Source: a virus. Taken from it: a DNA stretch of 27,935 nucleotides. Shown piece by piece: positions 9,044 through 16,646 of this stretch. The notes beneath the pieces are model-generated. The model did not search any database. It had not been told where the DNA came from and saw nothing but the letters and a program-made list of their open reading frames with translations. Every line of letters begins with the position of its first letter. Positions within the stretch are counted from its first letter, which is position 1. A program made the position numbers and the translations under genes. The stretch is taken from IMG/VR virus record IMGVR_UViG_3300027816_000333, positions 1-27,935 of that record. One strand, written 5' to 3'.

Positions 9044-9797
9044 GAAAAAATTCCACCCCAAAGGCAAGACTCACGGTCACCTTTTCTCCAGACGGGGCTA
9101 CAATTTCTTTTTTTAGGTCTAATCTTGGTTCGTTGTCTCTTAGAAAATTTCTAATGTGTTTTGAATCTCCGATTGGCATATTTTCACAGAATGTGGATAT
9201 ATCGTTTCGATCTGGATTACCATTTAACTCCACAACCATTCTATTTAATCTTGTGGTTACTGTTGGTGTTACACGACCAGCTGGGTAACTATCTAGAATT
9301 TTATCAATTTCAATTGTGTCATAAAGTGACAAAAATTTAACTTTAACCGTATTCTTTGAAAATGGTAATGTTAGGGTAAATGTACCGTCATCATTTGGTT
9401 TCTCTTTAGATTGAACAATATTCATCCTATCTAACATTATTGATGTTTCAAATTGTTTACCGGTTTTTGGATCCTCAACACTTAATTTATATTCAGGACC
9501 AAATGATGTATTTCTTAAAAATATTAATATTGATTCAACGTCACCTTCTAAAAGTTCTTCGGGTCTAAGTTCTCTCTCATATAACTTATTTCTAAGTAAT
9601 GGTAAAACAATAGCTTCCTTTATTGATTTACGACTATCGTTATTTAGTAAAATGTTTTCATCTGAAGCTGTTAGATATCCAATCTTAACACTTTTCTTTT
9701 TAGATTTATAAAATATTCCACCAGAAGGTAATTCCAACACGTCGTGTGGAAGATTAAAGTCAGTCTGACCGTAATTAACTATATCATTTGTTTCCAT
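9030..9797 (-). CDS. gp26-like tail assembly chaperone / baseplate hub assembly protein
   Basis: This 255-residue protein resembles the T4_baseplate (gp26) family. An N-terminal segment DVLELPSGGIFY is followed by VKIGYLTASDENILLNN, then EELLEGDVESILIFLRNTSFG at about residues 85-105. A beta-rich middle follows, then an acidic and basic helical C-terminus ending VEFFRPFF. In phages with contractile tails this family lies between tube and tape measure and often serves as the tail chaperone, with a longer frameshifted form. The last codons TTT TTT CGG are followed four codons later by TGA, and the +1 frame continues for 50 codons. No Shine-Dalgarno is visible before ATG 9797; a terminator separates it from the tail tube, so it may use its own promoter or readthrough. 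Confidence 0.78.
   Translation of the reverse strand: METNDIVNYGQTDFNLPHDVLELPSGGIFYKSKKKSVKIGYLTASDENILLNNDSRKSIKEAIVLPLLRNKLYERELRPEELLEGDVESILIFLRNTSFGPEYKLSVEDPKTGKQFETSIMLDRMNIVQSKEKPNDDGTFTLTLPFSKNTVKVKFLSLYDTIEIDKILDSYPAGRVTPTVTTRLNRMVVELNGNPDRNDISTFCENMPIGDSKHIRNFLRDNEPRLDLKKEIVAPSGEKVTVSLAFGVEFFRPFF
9042..9050 (-). other. Candidate +1 frameshift site TTT TTT CGG
   Basis: Read on the minus strand the zero frame is GAA TTT TTT CGG CCT TTC TTC TGA. A Phe tRNA (anticodon GAA) on the second TTT could slip forward onto TTC, a perfect cognate, while the A site holds CGG, apparently a rare Arg codon in this window. This is the same logic as the prfB CUU U shift. A -1 slip would meet a TAG after 11 codons. 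Confidence 0.5.
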
Positions 9798-9824
9798 TGT
9801 TATTTGAAATTAGGTTTTATTATA

Positions 9825-9863
9825 ATAAAAAATCCGCATACACTAATATAGTACACGGATTTC
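9825..9863 (-). terminator. Intrinsic terminator after the tail tube gene
   Basis: On the minus strand, AAATCCG (9862-9856) and CGGATTT (9836-9830) form a 7-bp perfect stem with a 19-base loop, followed by a T-run, 20 bases downstream of the tube stop at 9882. The long loop makes it weaker than usual. It probably sets the level of the abundant tube relative to the chaperone and tape measure. Confidence 0.6.
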
Positions 9864-9881
9864 AATATAAGTAAATATTAT

Positions 9882-10370
9882 TTAGTAAACTAATATACAA
9901 CGGTCCATACGGATACTAGCTGAGATTCCAGCTATTTTGTCACTTGAATAATCTAGTGTTCCACCATCGTAACCAAGTAAGAACGCTCCCTCCAAAATCC
10001 ACTTTTCAACCACAACTCCAGTTGGGTCTAACATTTCAAGATCAACATTCTTTTTGTAACCAGCTGCGTAACCCATACGACCTGTAACTGATTCAGCACA
10101 TAAACGAATCCATTCCATAACCGCTTGTGAAGCTGAAGGTCCAATTGGATCTCTAAACTTAACGGGGATTTCTTCCCAGTTGAATCGTCCAGCTACATAT
10201 GTTGAGGTATTTAAGAACGGGATTTCAGTCGAAGCTATTTTAAGTTTCGGTCTTGAAGTACTCTCTACGTACCATTCATTGATACCTAAAGATGATGGGA
10301 ATCTAAGAATCCAACGGTTCTCACGTTTAGGTTCATAGGGTATAGGCATTTTCATTAATAAATCAGCCAT
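9882..10370 (-). CDS. Tail tube protein (T4 gp19-like)
   Basis: The 162-residue length is right for the T4 gp19 family (163 residues), which stacks as hexameric rings inside the sheath. Family features are visible: an N-terminal PYEPKRENRWILRFP segment, STSRPKLKI and the FNWEEIPVKFRDPIGPSASQ core at about residues 62-82. These are followed by WIRLCAESVTGRMGYAAGYK, DVVxKW-type LDPTGVVVEKWILEGAFL, and a C-terminal SASIRMDRCILVY strand. It has its own upstream motif and a downstream terminator, so it is probably monocistronic and highly expressed. No Shine-Dalgarno is seen. The sheath gene lies upstream, but a HAD-like gene and a repeat region are inserted between the usual sheath-tube pair. Confidence 0.93.
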   Translation of the reverse strand: MADLLMKMPIPYEPKRENRWILRFPSSLGINEWYVESTSRPKLKIASTEIPFLNTSTYVAGRFNWEEIPVKFRDPIGPSASQAVMEWIRLCAESVTGRMGYAAGYKKNVDLEMLDPTGVVVEKWILEGAFLLGYDGGTLDYSSDKIAGISASIRMDRCILVY

Positions 10371-10402
10371 AGTAAATTTTTTTAGTCTTGTTTATTTTCA
10401 TA

Positions 10403-10413
10403 TAATAAATATA
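10403..10413 (-). promoter_or_regulatory. Late-promoter-like motif TATATTTATTA before the tail tube gene
   Basis: On the minus strand TATATTTATTA lies 32 bases before the tube ATG at 10370. The spacing is nearly identical to that of the sheath motif (31 bases), suggesting a leader of about 20-25 bases if this is a -10 element. Confidence 0.42.
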
Positions 10414-10471
10414 CCAAAAAAATTTTTTATTCTATTGACTTTTATTTTTTTTATTTATATAATTGCCAGCA

Positions 10472-10576
10472 AGCTAGCTTTTTATATTAATAATAATTAG
10501 CTAGCTGCTAATAAAAGATATATAAATATAATAATTAATTAGCTAGCTGCTAATAAATTATAATAATTAATTAGCT
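10472..10576. repeat. GCTAGC-centred palindromes and direct repeats in the tube-HAD intergenic region
   Basis: The gap 10371-10566 is about 196 bases of AT-rich sequence without a gene. It holds three copies of the palindrome AGCTAGCT at 10472-10479, 10499-10506 and 10541-10548. Two of them lie in a perfect 21-bp direct repeat (10495-10515 and 10537-10557, period 42). An 18-bp repeat, TATAATAATTAATTAGCT, occurs at 10527-10544 and 10559-10576; its second copy covers the last codons and stop of the HAD-like gene. Each unit can fold as ATTAGC-TAGCT-GCTAAT. Role unknown: mRNA 3' end structures, protein binding sites or slippage-amplified ends are all possible. Confidence 0.75.
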
Positions 10577-11382
10577 TTTGCTAGGTCAATCTTAACTTTT
10601 TTACCGTTTTTTGTGTGGTAAATACTAATATTGAAGTCCTCCCGGAAAATTTTATCTCGAATTAAATTAACATTATCTATATCATCATCTGAAAATCCTA
10701 TTGATGGTTTAATGTTAAAATCCAAATTAACGTAAGAAACAAGACTAATCCTTACTTTTTTTGATTGTTCCTCAATGTAATTTAAAAAATCATTCATCGC
10801 TTTAACTTTACCCTCCGATGGATCCGACATTGTACCATGTAGATAAGTTATTGGGTAGAACCTACACTTATCCAAATAATCCTTAATTAACCAGTCATAA
10901 TCATTATTAAATTTTGAGTTGGTTATTATATGATACCCAATTAGATTATTTATCAATTTATCCCTGTCAATTCCCTCGTATGATATATCTATAAGATTTT
11001 TTATACCATTTTTAATTGTTTCTGGGTTGTGACCCCTAGCAGTAATAATTGAAAATATTGATCCGTTGTTTATGGCCTCAACAAAGTCTTTCCAAATATC
11101 TGATGAAGCTATCTTAGCTTTCTTAATGTCCATCATAAATCTATCGTCACCGCCCTGTAGGAAATCCCTAAACGGTTCATTATCATACCCAACAATTAAA
11201 TTACCATTAAATTTAAATTGTCTTTTACCGATTATAGATTTCTTAAACGAGTATTCATATGTTGGCATACCAACGACACGATCATCCTTTGTTTTCAAAT
11301 AAACCATTGTTGGCATTTTTAATATATTGTCATCCCAATCAAAAGCGTAATACTTCAATCCAAAATCGGTGATATTTTTCAT
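10567..11382 (-). CDS. HAD-superfamily phosphatase-like protein
   Basis: The protein has 271 residues. Motif I is FDWDDN at residues 14-19, with candidate nucleophile D15 and acid D17. Motif II is IITARGH near residue 111, which supplies the Ser/Thr. A lysine in EGKVKAM near residue 200 could be motif III. GFSDDDIDN near residue 228 fits the acidic motif IV. These are the four HAD signatures, so a phosphatase or related phosphoryl transferase is likely, acting in the cytoplasm on an unknown substrate such as a nucleotide, a polynucleotide end or a modified protein. An insert between motifs I and II (about 25-95) may be a cap domain. It is unrelated to the tail genes on both sides and has its own host-like promoter, suggesting earlier expression. 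No Shine-Dalgarno is seen. Confidence 0.75.
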   Translation of the reverse strand: MKNITDFGLKYYAFDWDDNILKMPTMVYLKTKDDRVVGMPTYEYSFKKSIIGKRQFKFNGNLIVGYDNEPFRDFLQGGDDRFMMDIKKAKIASSDIWKDFVEAINNGSIFSIITARGHNPETIKNGIKNLIDISYEGIDRDKLINNLIGYHIITNSKFNNDYDWLIKDYLDKCRFYPITYLHGTMSDPSEGKVKAMNDFLNYIEEQSKKVRISLVSYVNLDFNIKPSIGFSDDDIDNVNLIRDKIFREDFNISIYHTKNGKKVKIDLAKAN

Positions 11383-11402
11383 AAATTAATTTTAAAGGTT
11401 AA

Positions 11403-11434
11403 CAAATATAAATAAAAAAAGGGAGATAATCAAA
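11403..11434 (-). promoter_or_regulatory. Bacteroidota-type promoter for the HAD-like gene
   Basis: On the minus strand TTTG (11434-11431) is followed by 20 bases and then TATATTTG (11410-11403), matching the Bacteroidota consensus TTTG-N19/20-TAnnTTTG. Transcription would begin around 11397, giving a leader of about 15 bases. The -33 box lies in the loop of the sheath terminator. Confidence 0.55.
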
Positions 11435-11442
11435 TATCCCCC
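11414..11442 (-). terminator. Intrinsic terminator after the tail sheath gene
   Basis: On the minus strand GGGGGATA (11442-11435), a 6-base loop and TATCTCCC (11428-11421) pair over 7 of 8 positions, followed by seven T residues, 26 bases after the sheath stop. A-runs and T-runs flank both sides, so it could act in both directions. Confidence 0.75.
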
Positions 11443-11467
11443 TTAATTTTTTTAAACTATTTGTTTT

Positions 11468-14400
11468 TTATACATCATCAAACGAAGCTCCGGTTGGTGT
11501 GATATAGAATGTTATATCAATAAACTCAAGAGATCTTGTTGGTTTAATGTATATTTTACCAGTCATCTGATTTCTATCTAAGTCAGAAGTATCTGATGAT
11601 ACTGTAACTCGGAAGTCATATAAACCTCTATCTCTTCTAATTGCGTCTAAGATTGGATTTACTGAGTTTAAGAAATCTTGTCTAACTTGTTCATCGTTTT
11701 GGTCAAACAATAACCTTACAGATACCGCAGAAATCAATTTACGTGCTTGTAGTAGTAATCGTCTAACGTTAATTCTATCAAGTGCTGATTCACGTACCTG
11801 TAAAGTTTTATTACCCCATATAACTGTACCAACATCAGCGAAGGTAGCGATTGGGTTAATTCTACCCGTATATAACACGTCTCTATCTTCTTGTGTTAAT
11901 TTTTTACGAGCTTTAATTGAGTTAACAATACCTCTCGTGTAACCTGCCGCTGCGAACCATGGGAACGCTATGTTGTCAGTTAAAGCTAAGTTTCTTGTAA
12001 CCTCAGCTGTAGGTGGTATGTAAATTTGTGTATTGTTTACCGTATCTCTTGTTAATACCCAAGGGTAATAAGTAGCTGTGTAATTCGAATCAAGTCCGAT
12101 TAACTCAAGATTATCAACCGCTTCCTGTGGGTATATTAATCCATCCGTTCCGGTGGTTGTTGGTAAATATAAATTATAATCTGGTGTTGTTGTGATATAC
12201 AAAGAGTCCGCTCTGTCGTTCTCGATCATATCTATCGCTGACTCAACCAAATTACTATTATTTACATAATCAATACCAGGGGTAACAAATACATTAATGT
12301 TAACAGATTCTGGATTGGAGAATGTTTTAATACCTAATAGGTAAGCGTAATAATCTGTGTTAGCGAATTCAGTTGTACCATCACCAACAGAGATTTGTTT
12401 AAACGCTCCCCATCCAGATGCGTTAGGGTACCTATCACTAGGACAAGCTCCATTCAAGAATCCGGATTTACCTAAAACAAACTCATCCTTATTTGTTCTA
12501 TATTCTCTATAGATATCCCAACCATCAAAACCACCTTGTACTAATAAAGTAAATTTACGAGCGTACAGTCTATAATATGGGTTTGCGGTATCTGTTGGTT
12601 CACTACTAAACGAAGCGTCACCAACATAGAATCTAGGTGTTCCACTTGTTGAGAATCCGTTTGAGATTGTAATTCCACTAGCGTTTTTATCCATGTGGAA
12701 TCCTTTACTTAAATAGGACCACTCAACACCATCAATGTCACAAGAAGAACTAGGATTTCGTTTACCTTTATATTCGTAGTAACTACTGTCATACCCAAAA
12801 CTATTTGAGATACCTAGATATGTTCTTCGAATATTATCACCAGGTTCTGTGGTAGCGTCATCATTACCATTAGCAAATCCAAATGGTGGGTTAAAGAAAA
12901 CTTCACCAGGGAAGAAATATTTTGTTTTGATGATAGGGAATGGAGATCTAACACCATCGTACTGACGGAAATTATACCCATCAAAACCACAAGGTAGTGA
13001 ATCATTAGGTGCGTCCTCATTAATCTCAATCATTATGTATTTTGAATTTAATTCGTACTCACCGTCAAGTGTACCAATTTTTTTAGCTACAAAACTATTT
13101 TCATTTGGATTCATTGAACAGTTTGTGAACTTTTCTAAAACCACGGGGTTTGAATCCGTATCATAGTAATCCCTAACTAAAACATCAAATGTTAAATTAT
13201 TAAATGATATATTAATAATTGATATTTTTACTTGTGTATTCGCTGCGTCACCATCAGATACTGTGTAGAATTTAAATAGATTATACACTTTAGTACCCCT
13301 CAATTCGGAAACAACCCAAGGTGAGTTAGCTGATTGATATCTATCTAAATACCACCCTATTGAATCCGAAGTTTCACTTTGAGCTGAATCTAAAGCTACT
13401 AATTCAGAATTAATACCCCTAATGTATCCTTTTCTAAAACCAAAGTTCAATAAAGATTGGAACCTCTCCTCTAAAAATACAGGAACAACACCTTTAGGTT
13501 TACCAAAGTTGTCGGTACCAAATACTTTAGTTACGTAGTTTGAGTCAGATATACTGAAAGATGTTTCAAATGTAAAGTTAGTTCCATTATCATTTGTTAC
13601 ATTGACAGCAAATGGTAAATATGGATTTTTGGTAGCTCCAGAATAAATCCCAGATACATTTAAAGTTACGTTATTAATGTTTGAAACTTCATAACCTGGG
13701 TTTTCACTAGATGTATAATTTGATAAACCTCTAGATCTTAAAGTAGCGATAACTAAATCATCATACTCAGTATATGAAGTACCGGTATATGTGTAAATTA
13801 CACCAATCAACGAACCAGTGTAACACTCAACAATTAGTGGAACTGGTGTAGCTGTTGGAACTGGGGTCGGAATAGGTGTAACACAAGGGTCTGGTGGTGG
13901 TGGGGGTGGTGGTACAGGTTGTGTAGTTGTTGTTGTCACAGGTGTAACATTTGTTAATCCAGTAATATATGAAAAGAATGAGAATCCTGAATACTCACCA
14001 TTACCTGTATTATCAAATTGTGAATAATACCAAGGGTCGTTAAACGCTGATTCCAAATCAGTATCATTTAGTGATACATCAGGAACACCATATACATTTG
14101 TTTCAGCTGTAAACACAGGTGATAGTATATTATAATCCTCAGTATCAATTGATCCGAAGTAACTAATTGTTGTAGCTTCAGCTAATGACTGATCGACAGA
14201 TCCTATAACGTCATATATTAAATCATTTAAATAATCGTTTATTGATGAGGTGGACCCGTTGAATTGTTCAAACTGTAGATTTAATTTTTCTAAAATTAAA
14301 GGATCAATTCCAGACACATCAAATGTTGATTGACCAGTTGAATTTGTACAAGCTGTAAAATTGAATGTATATCCAATTTTTTCATACTCATTACAAGCTG

Positions 14401-14803
14401 GTAAACAATCCACGATAACTGGATCGGTACAATATCTACCAATTGTGTTAGGATCAACATTAGCTTTAGTCATGATTGACCAAGATGGTCCAGCGTCATA
14501 ACCAGATAAACCCAATACTCTAGTTACAAACAATTGATTTGATTGTTGTAAATAAGCTTTAGCTATATAAGCCGCTTCATATTTAGGGATTTGTGTGTTT
14601 ATAAATTTTTCAGGTGTTGTACCCCCAAAGTAAGTCTGGAACTCATCGTAATTTCTAACGAATATTGGTTCAAAAGCTGGTCCTTTGATAGTTTCACCTA
14701 CGATACCTAAAGTGGTAACACCGACACTTTGAGCTACAAAACTCAAATCGACTTCAGACGTATACACTCCAGGTGATACAAATACTTTACTGTTAGTAGC
14801 CAT
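11468..14803 (-). CDS. Contractile tail sheath protein (gp18-like), unusually long
   Basis: The protein has 1111 residues, against 659 in T4 gp18. The N-terminus carries the sheath signature SPGVYTSEVDLS followed by GVTTLGIVGETIKGPAFEP. The C-terminal 170 residues form the conserved core: a PWFAAAGYTRG stretch, then KKLTQEDRDVLYTGRINPIA, VIWGNKTLQ, RINVRRLLLQARKLISA and a final ITFYITPTGA strand, which mediates sheath-to-sheath and sheath-to-tube contacts. Between them, residues 290-325 form a low-complexity linker (TTTTTQ, then seven consecutive prolines, then PIPTPVPTATPVP) before several hundred residues of apparent inserted surface domains. The linker and flanking regions carry several cysteines. 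It has its own upstream motif and a terminator, consistent with strong late expression. No Shine-Dalgarno is seen. Confidence 0.95.
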   Translation of the reverse strand: MATNSKVFVSPGVYTSEVDLSFVAQSVGVTTLGIVGETIKGPAFEPIFVRNYDEFQTYFGGTTPEKFINTQIPKYEAAYIAKAYLQQSNQLFVTRVLGLSGYDAGPSWSIMTKANVDPNTIGRYCTDPVIVDCLPACNEYEKIGYTFNFTACTNSTGQSTFDVSGIDPLILEKLNLQFEQFNGSTSSINDYLNDLIYDVIGSVDQSLAEATTISYFGSIDTEDYNILSPVFTAETNVYGVPDVSLNDTDLESAFNDPWYYSQFDNTGNGEYSGFSFFSYITGLTNVTPVTTTTTQPVPPPPPPPDPCVTPIPTPVPTATPVPLIVECYTGSLIGVIYTYTGTSYTEYDDLVIATLRSRGLSNYTSSENPGYEVSNINNVTLNVSGIYSGATKNPYLPFAVNVTNDNGTNFTFETSFSISDSNYVTKVFGTDNFGKPKGVVPVFLEERFQSLLNFGFRKGYIRGINSELVALDSAQSETSDSIGWYLDRYQSANSPWVVSELRGTKVYNLFKFYTVSDGDAANTQVKISIINISFNNLTFDVLVRDYYDTDSNPVVLEKFTNCSMNPNENSFVAKKIGTLDGEYELNSKYIMIEINEDAPNDSLPCGFDGYNFRQYDGVRSPFPIIKTKYFFPGEVFFNPPFGFANGNDDATTEPGDNIRRTYLGISNSFGYDSSYYEYKGKRNPSSSCDIDGVEWSYLSKGFHMDKNASGITISNGFSTSGTPRFYVGDASFSSEPTDTANPYYRLYARKFTLLVQGGFDGWDIYREYRTNKDEFVLGKSGFLNGACPSDRYPNASGWGAFKQISVGDGTTEFANTDYYAYLLGIKTFSNPESVNINVFVTPGIDYVNNSNLVESAIDMIENDRADSLYITTTPDYNLYLPTTTGTDGLIYPQEAVDNLELIGLDSNYTATYYPWVLTRDTVNNTQIYIPPTAEVTRNLALTDNIAFPWFAAAGYTRGIVNSIKARKKLTQEDRDVLYTGRINPIATFADVGTVIWGNKTLQVRESALDRINVRRLLLQARKLISAVSVRLLFDQNDEQVRQDFLNSVNPILDAIRRDRGLYDFRVTVSSDTSDLDRNQMTGKIYIKPTRSLEFIDITFYITPTGASFDDV

Positions 14804-14834
14804 TTTCTATTAATTGTTTATTCTTTTATTTTAA

Positions 14835-14845
14835 TAATAAATATT
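14835..14845 (-). promoter_or_regulatory. Late-promoter-like motif AATATTTATTA before the sheath gene
   Basis: On the minus strand AATATTTATTA lies 31 bases before the sheath ATG at 14803. No TTTG or TTGACA-like upstream box is seen at the expected spacing, so any promoter would rely on this element alone, as T4 late promoters do on theirs. Confidence 0.45.
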
Positions 14846-14879
14846 GACGTTTTTTGTAAAAACTTTACTTATCAAAAAG

Positions 14880-14890
14880 TATTTATATAT
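14880..14890 (+). promoter_or_regulatory. Late-promoter-like motif GTATTTATATA before the small plus-strand gene
   Basis: GTATTTATATA lies 31 bases before the ATG at 14922, the same spacing as on the divergent sheath side. It favours the start at 14922 over an in-frame ATG at 14844, which lies upstream of the motif. A TTTG at 14853-14856 is 23 bases upstream of TA, so a host-type promoter is an alternative. Confidence 0.4.
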
Positions 14891-14921
14891 TGGTATGATT
14901 TTTTTCTACCTTTTTTCTACC

Positions 14922-15083
14922 ATGGATAACAACAAGAAAATAAAGAACTTAAAGATATCACCAGAGGTACATTCTGTATTAAAAAAATACTGTGATAAAC
15001 GAGGTATTAAAATGTATAAGTTTTTGGAAAATTTAATAATGGAGAAGTGTAAAGATAAAAAGGATATTTACGGTGAAAATTAA
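14922..15083 (+). CDS. Small ribbon-helix-helix-like protein
   Basis: With the start at 14922 this is a 53-residue basic protein (MDNNKKIKNLKISPEVHSVL, then a KKYCDKRGIKMYKFLENLIMEKC helix pair). A short basic strand, a helix starting after SPEVH, a turn at RGIK and a second helix match the layout of Arc/MetJ-type ribbon-helix-helix DNA-binding proteins. These dimerise and insert the paired strands into the major groove. An upstream ATG at 14844 would add 26 hydrophobic residues encoded by AT-rich spacer containing a promoter-like motif, so I reject it. The gene is divergent from the sheath and its stop overlaps the stop of the convergent gp15-like gene by three bases. A role as a phage transcription regulator is inference. 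Confidence 0.65.
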   Translation: MDNNKKIKNLKISPEVHSVLKKYCDKRGIKMYKFLENLIMEKCKDKKDIYGEN

Positions 15084-16117
15084 ATTAATTCTTCATTAAA
15101 TATAATCTCAGACGGTTGTGTGTTATCTAATTTTGTAATAACAACCCTAACAAGATCCCCATTATTGATTTGAATTTCCGTAATATCGTTACCATAAAAA
15201 TCATCATTTATGAATACCTGGTAACTGTCAACATTTTTGTCACTAACATAATGTAAATTAACGACGTAATCGTAAGTCTTCTCATTAACCAAATTACCGA
15301 CCGGATAAGTAAACAAGGACGTACCTGGGGTTGGGGGGATTTCTTTTCTTATTTTTTTCCTTTTAACTTTTGTATCCGTTTCATACATTTGAAATACTCG
15401 TGTTAAAGCTGGTTTCACCTCAAACTCATCTTCATCAATTAAAAATCCAAGTAATGTGAAGTTGTATTTTTGAATATAGAATTTTCTTTTTTCCATATCC
15501 ATAACCGATTCGTCTTGTATGTCGTCATTAATAATTGGAATATAATGTCCTTTAATTACTTGGTACGCTTGTCTTGACGCGAACTTCTCGATAATAATTT
15601 GATTAAATTTATTTAACTCCCTCATTCTATTACATACAATAGCTACCGTATATTTAATATCTACCGGGACTGGTTGTGGTATTTTATAAATGTCCATCCC
15701 ATGTCTTTGTCCATCCCATGTTGGAACCTGAGCGTAATAGTACATTCTTCTATTTGGTATGTTATATAGTGTAGCTGGATTGGTACCAAATTTAACTTCC
15801 GGTGTTCTTATTACCGTTATAAATGGGGGTTCAGCGTTTTTATCTATATTTTGAAAGTCCCAAGACTCGGTAAACTGAGACCAATTCTGTGTCGTTAAAA
15901 GTATATCAACCATCGGTACAACACTACCCTCAACTACACATCTTAACTCATCACGTACAAAATCTAAAAACCCCCGATCTAAATCAGCGTGTAATAAACT
16001 TTTTGGTAGGTAAGTACCATCCATAGAAATCATGTCAGCCATTTCATGTCTTCTAGGTAATAAAGTTTTCTTATCAATAAGATCTATATTCTTCTTTATT
16101 TTTTTAGGTAATCCCAT
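15080..16117 (-). CDS. Tail completion / sheath stabiliser protein (gp15-like)
   Basis: The protein has 345 residues. The central part (about 95-245) has the layout I associate with T4 gp15: FITVIRTPEVKFGTNPATLY, then PQPVPVDIKYTVAIVCNRMR and LNKFNQIIIEKFASRQAYQ. After these come GHYIPIINDD, MEKRKFYIQKYNFTLLGFLI and an acidic turn. T4 gp15 forms the hexamer that caps the tube and sheath and joins the tail to the neck. The C-terminal 90 residues (after a KRKKIRK basic stretch and PPTPG linker) look like a beta-rich add-on domain. It lies two bases after the gp14-like gene and upstream of the sheath, matching the T4 order 14-15-18. Assignment is by pattern and synteny only. Confidence 0.65.
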   Translation of the reverse strand: MGLPKKIKKNIDLIDKKTLLPRRHEMADMISMDGTYLPKSLLHADLDRGFLDFVRDELRCVVEGSVVPMVDILLTTQNWSQFTESWDFQNIDKNAEPPFITVIRTPEVKFGTNPATLYNIPNRRMYYYAQVPTWDGQRHGMDIYKIPQPVPVDIKYTVAIVCNRMRELNKFNQIIIEKFASRQAYQVIKGHYIPIINDDIQDESVMDMEKRKFYIQKYNFTLLGFLIDEDEFEVKPALTRVFQMYETDTKVKRKKIRKEIPPTPGTSLFTYPVGNLVNEKTYDYVVNLHYVSDKNVDSYQVFINDDFYGNDITEIQINNGDLVRVVITKLDNTQPSEIIFNEELI

Positions 16118-16119
16118 TT

Positions 16120-16632
16120 TTACAATCCTCTAAATTCGTTAGGTCCAACAGGTGAACCAATTATTGTTCTATAGAATGGTTTATACCCCCTATAGTTATG
16201 TTTTGTGTCGGAAACAACACGACCATCATTTACCACTGTGTAATATCTAACAAAAGTCTCACTTTCATAGTACCCAATGTAATCCCCAAAACTAATGTCA
16301 ATTTCCAAATTCTCCAATGTTTTTTGATACACCGATACCGTAATATTCCCAGGTTCCATCTGATCCATTTTGGTTGTACCCAATGATTTATTCTCAGGAG
16401 CTGCTATACCGACGTAAGCGTTAAACTCAACCGGAGGTAGAAATTTTATCCCATCAGATACCGTCTCACCGTACACATCATCAGTTTTTGTTTTTGTTCT
16501 ATCAATTCGATATAGTATACAGGTGAAGTTCATATCACCAACTAACCACTCCTCACCCATGGAAATTTCAAGGTCATAATCACTATCACCAAAAAATTTT
16601 CCTAACCTTGTTATTGGAATTTTATTCGACAT
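16120..16632 (-). CDS. Neck protein, gp14-like (tentative)
   Basis: I place the start at ATG 16632 (MSNKIPITRLGKFFGDSDYD), giving 170 residues. A longer in-frame start at 16722 adds 30 residues encoded in AT-rich spacer that contains the promoter-like motif, so it is rejected. Recognisable stretches are CILYRIDRTKTKTDDVYGET (about 38-57), FLPPVEFNAYVG, and MEPGNITVSVYQKTLENLEI followed by FGDYIGYYESETFVRYYTV. The 'DDVYGE...FLPPVE' and 'GDYIGYYE' pattern is loosely like T4 gp14 (DLIFGED, GDLIYFP). Its place before the gp15-like gene, two bases apart, fits a neck protein between portal connector and tail. Similarity to gp14 itself is weak; a tail-terminator or adaptor role is possible. Confidence 0.5.
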   Translation of the reverse strand: MSNKIPITRLGKFFGDSDYDLEISMGEEWLVGDMNFTCILYRIDRTKTKTDDVYGETVSDGIKFLPPVEFNAYVGIAAPENKSLGTTKMDQMEPGNITVSVYQKTLENLEIDISFGDYIGYYESETFVRYYTVVNDGRVVSDTKHNYRGYKPFYRTIIGSPVGPNEFRGL

Positions 16633-16646
16633 TGTCAACTTTTTAT

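Noticed and set aside
9010-9050. A -1 frameshift at the T-run of the gp26-like gene
   Set aside because: The -1 frame meets TAG after 11 codons, while the +1 frame stays open for 50 protein-like codons.
10371-10566. tRNA or small RNA gene in the tube-HAD gap
   Set aside because: The hairpins there are short repeats without a cloverleaf, a T-loop sequence or a CCA end; no tRNA was recognised anywhere in the window.
14844-14921. Upstream start for the small plus-strand gene (79 residues)
   Set aside because: The added 26 residues come from AT-rich spacer that contains the promoter-like motif, and the ribbon-helix-helix-like part begins after ATG 14922.
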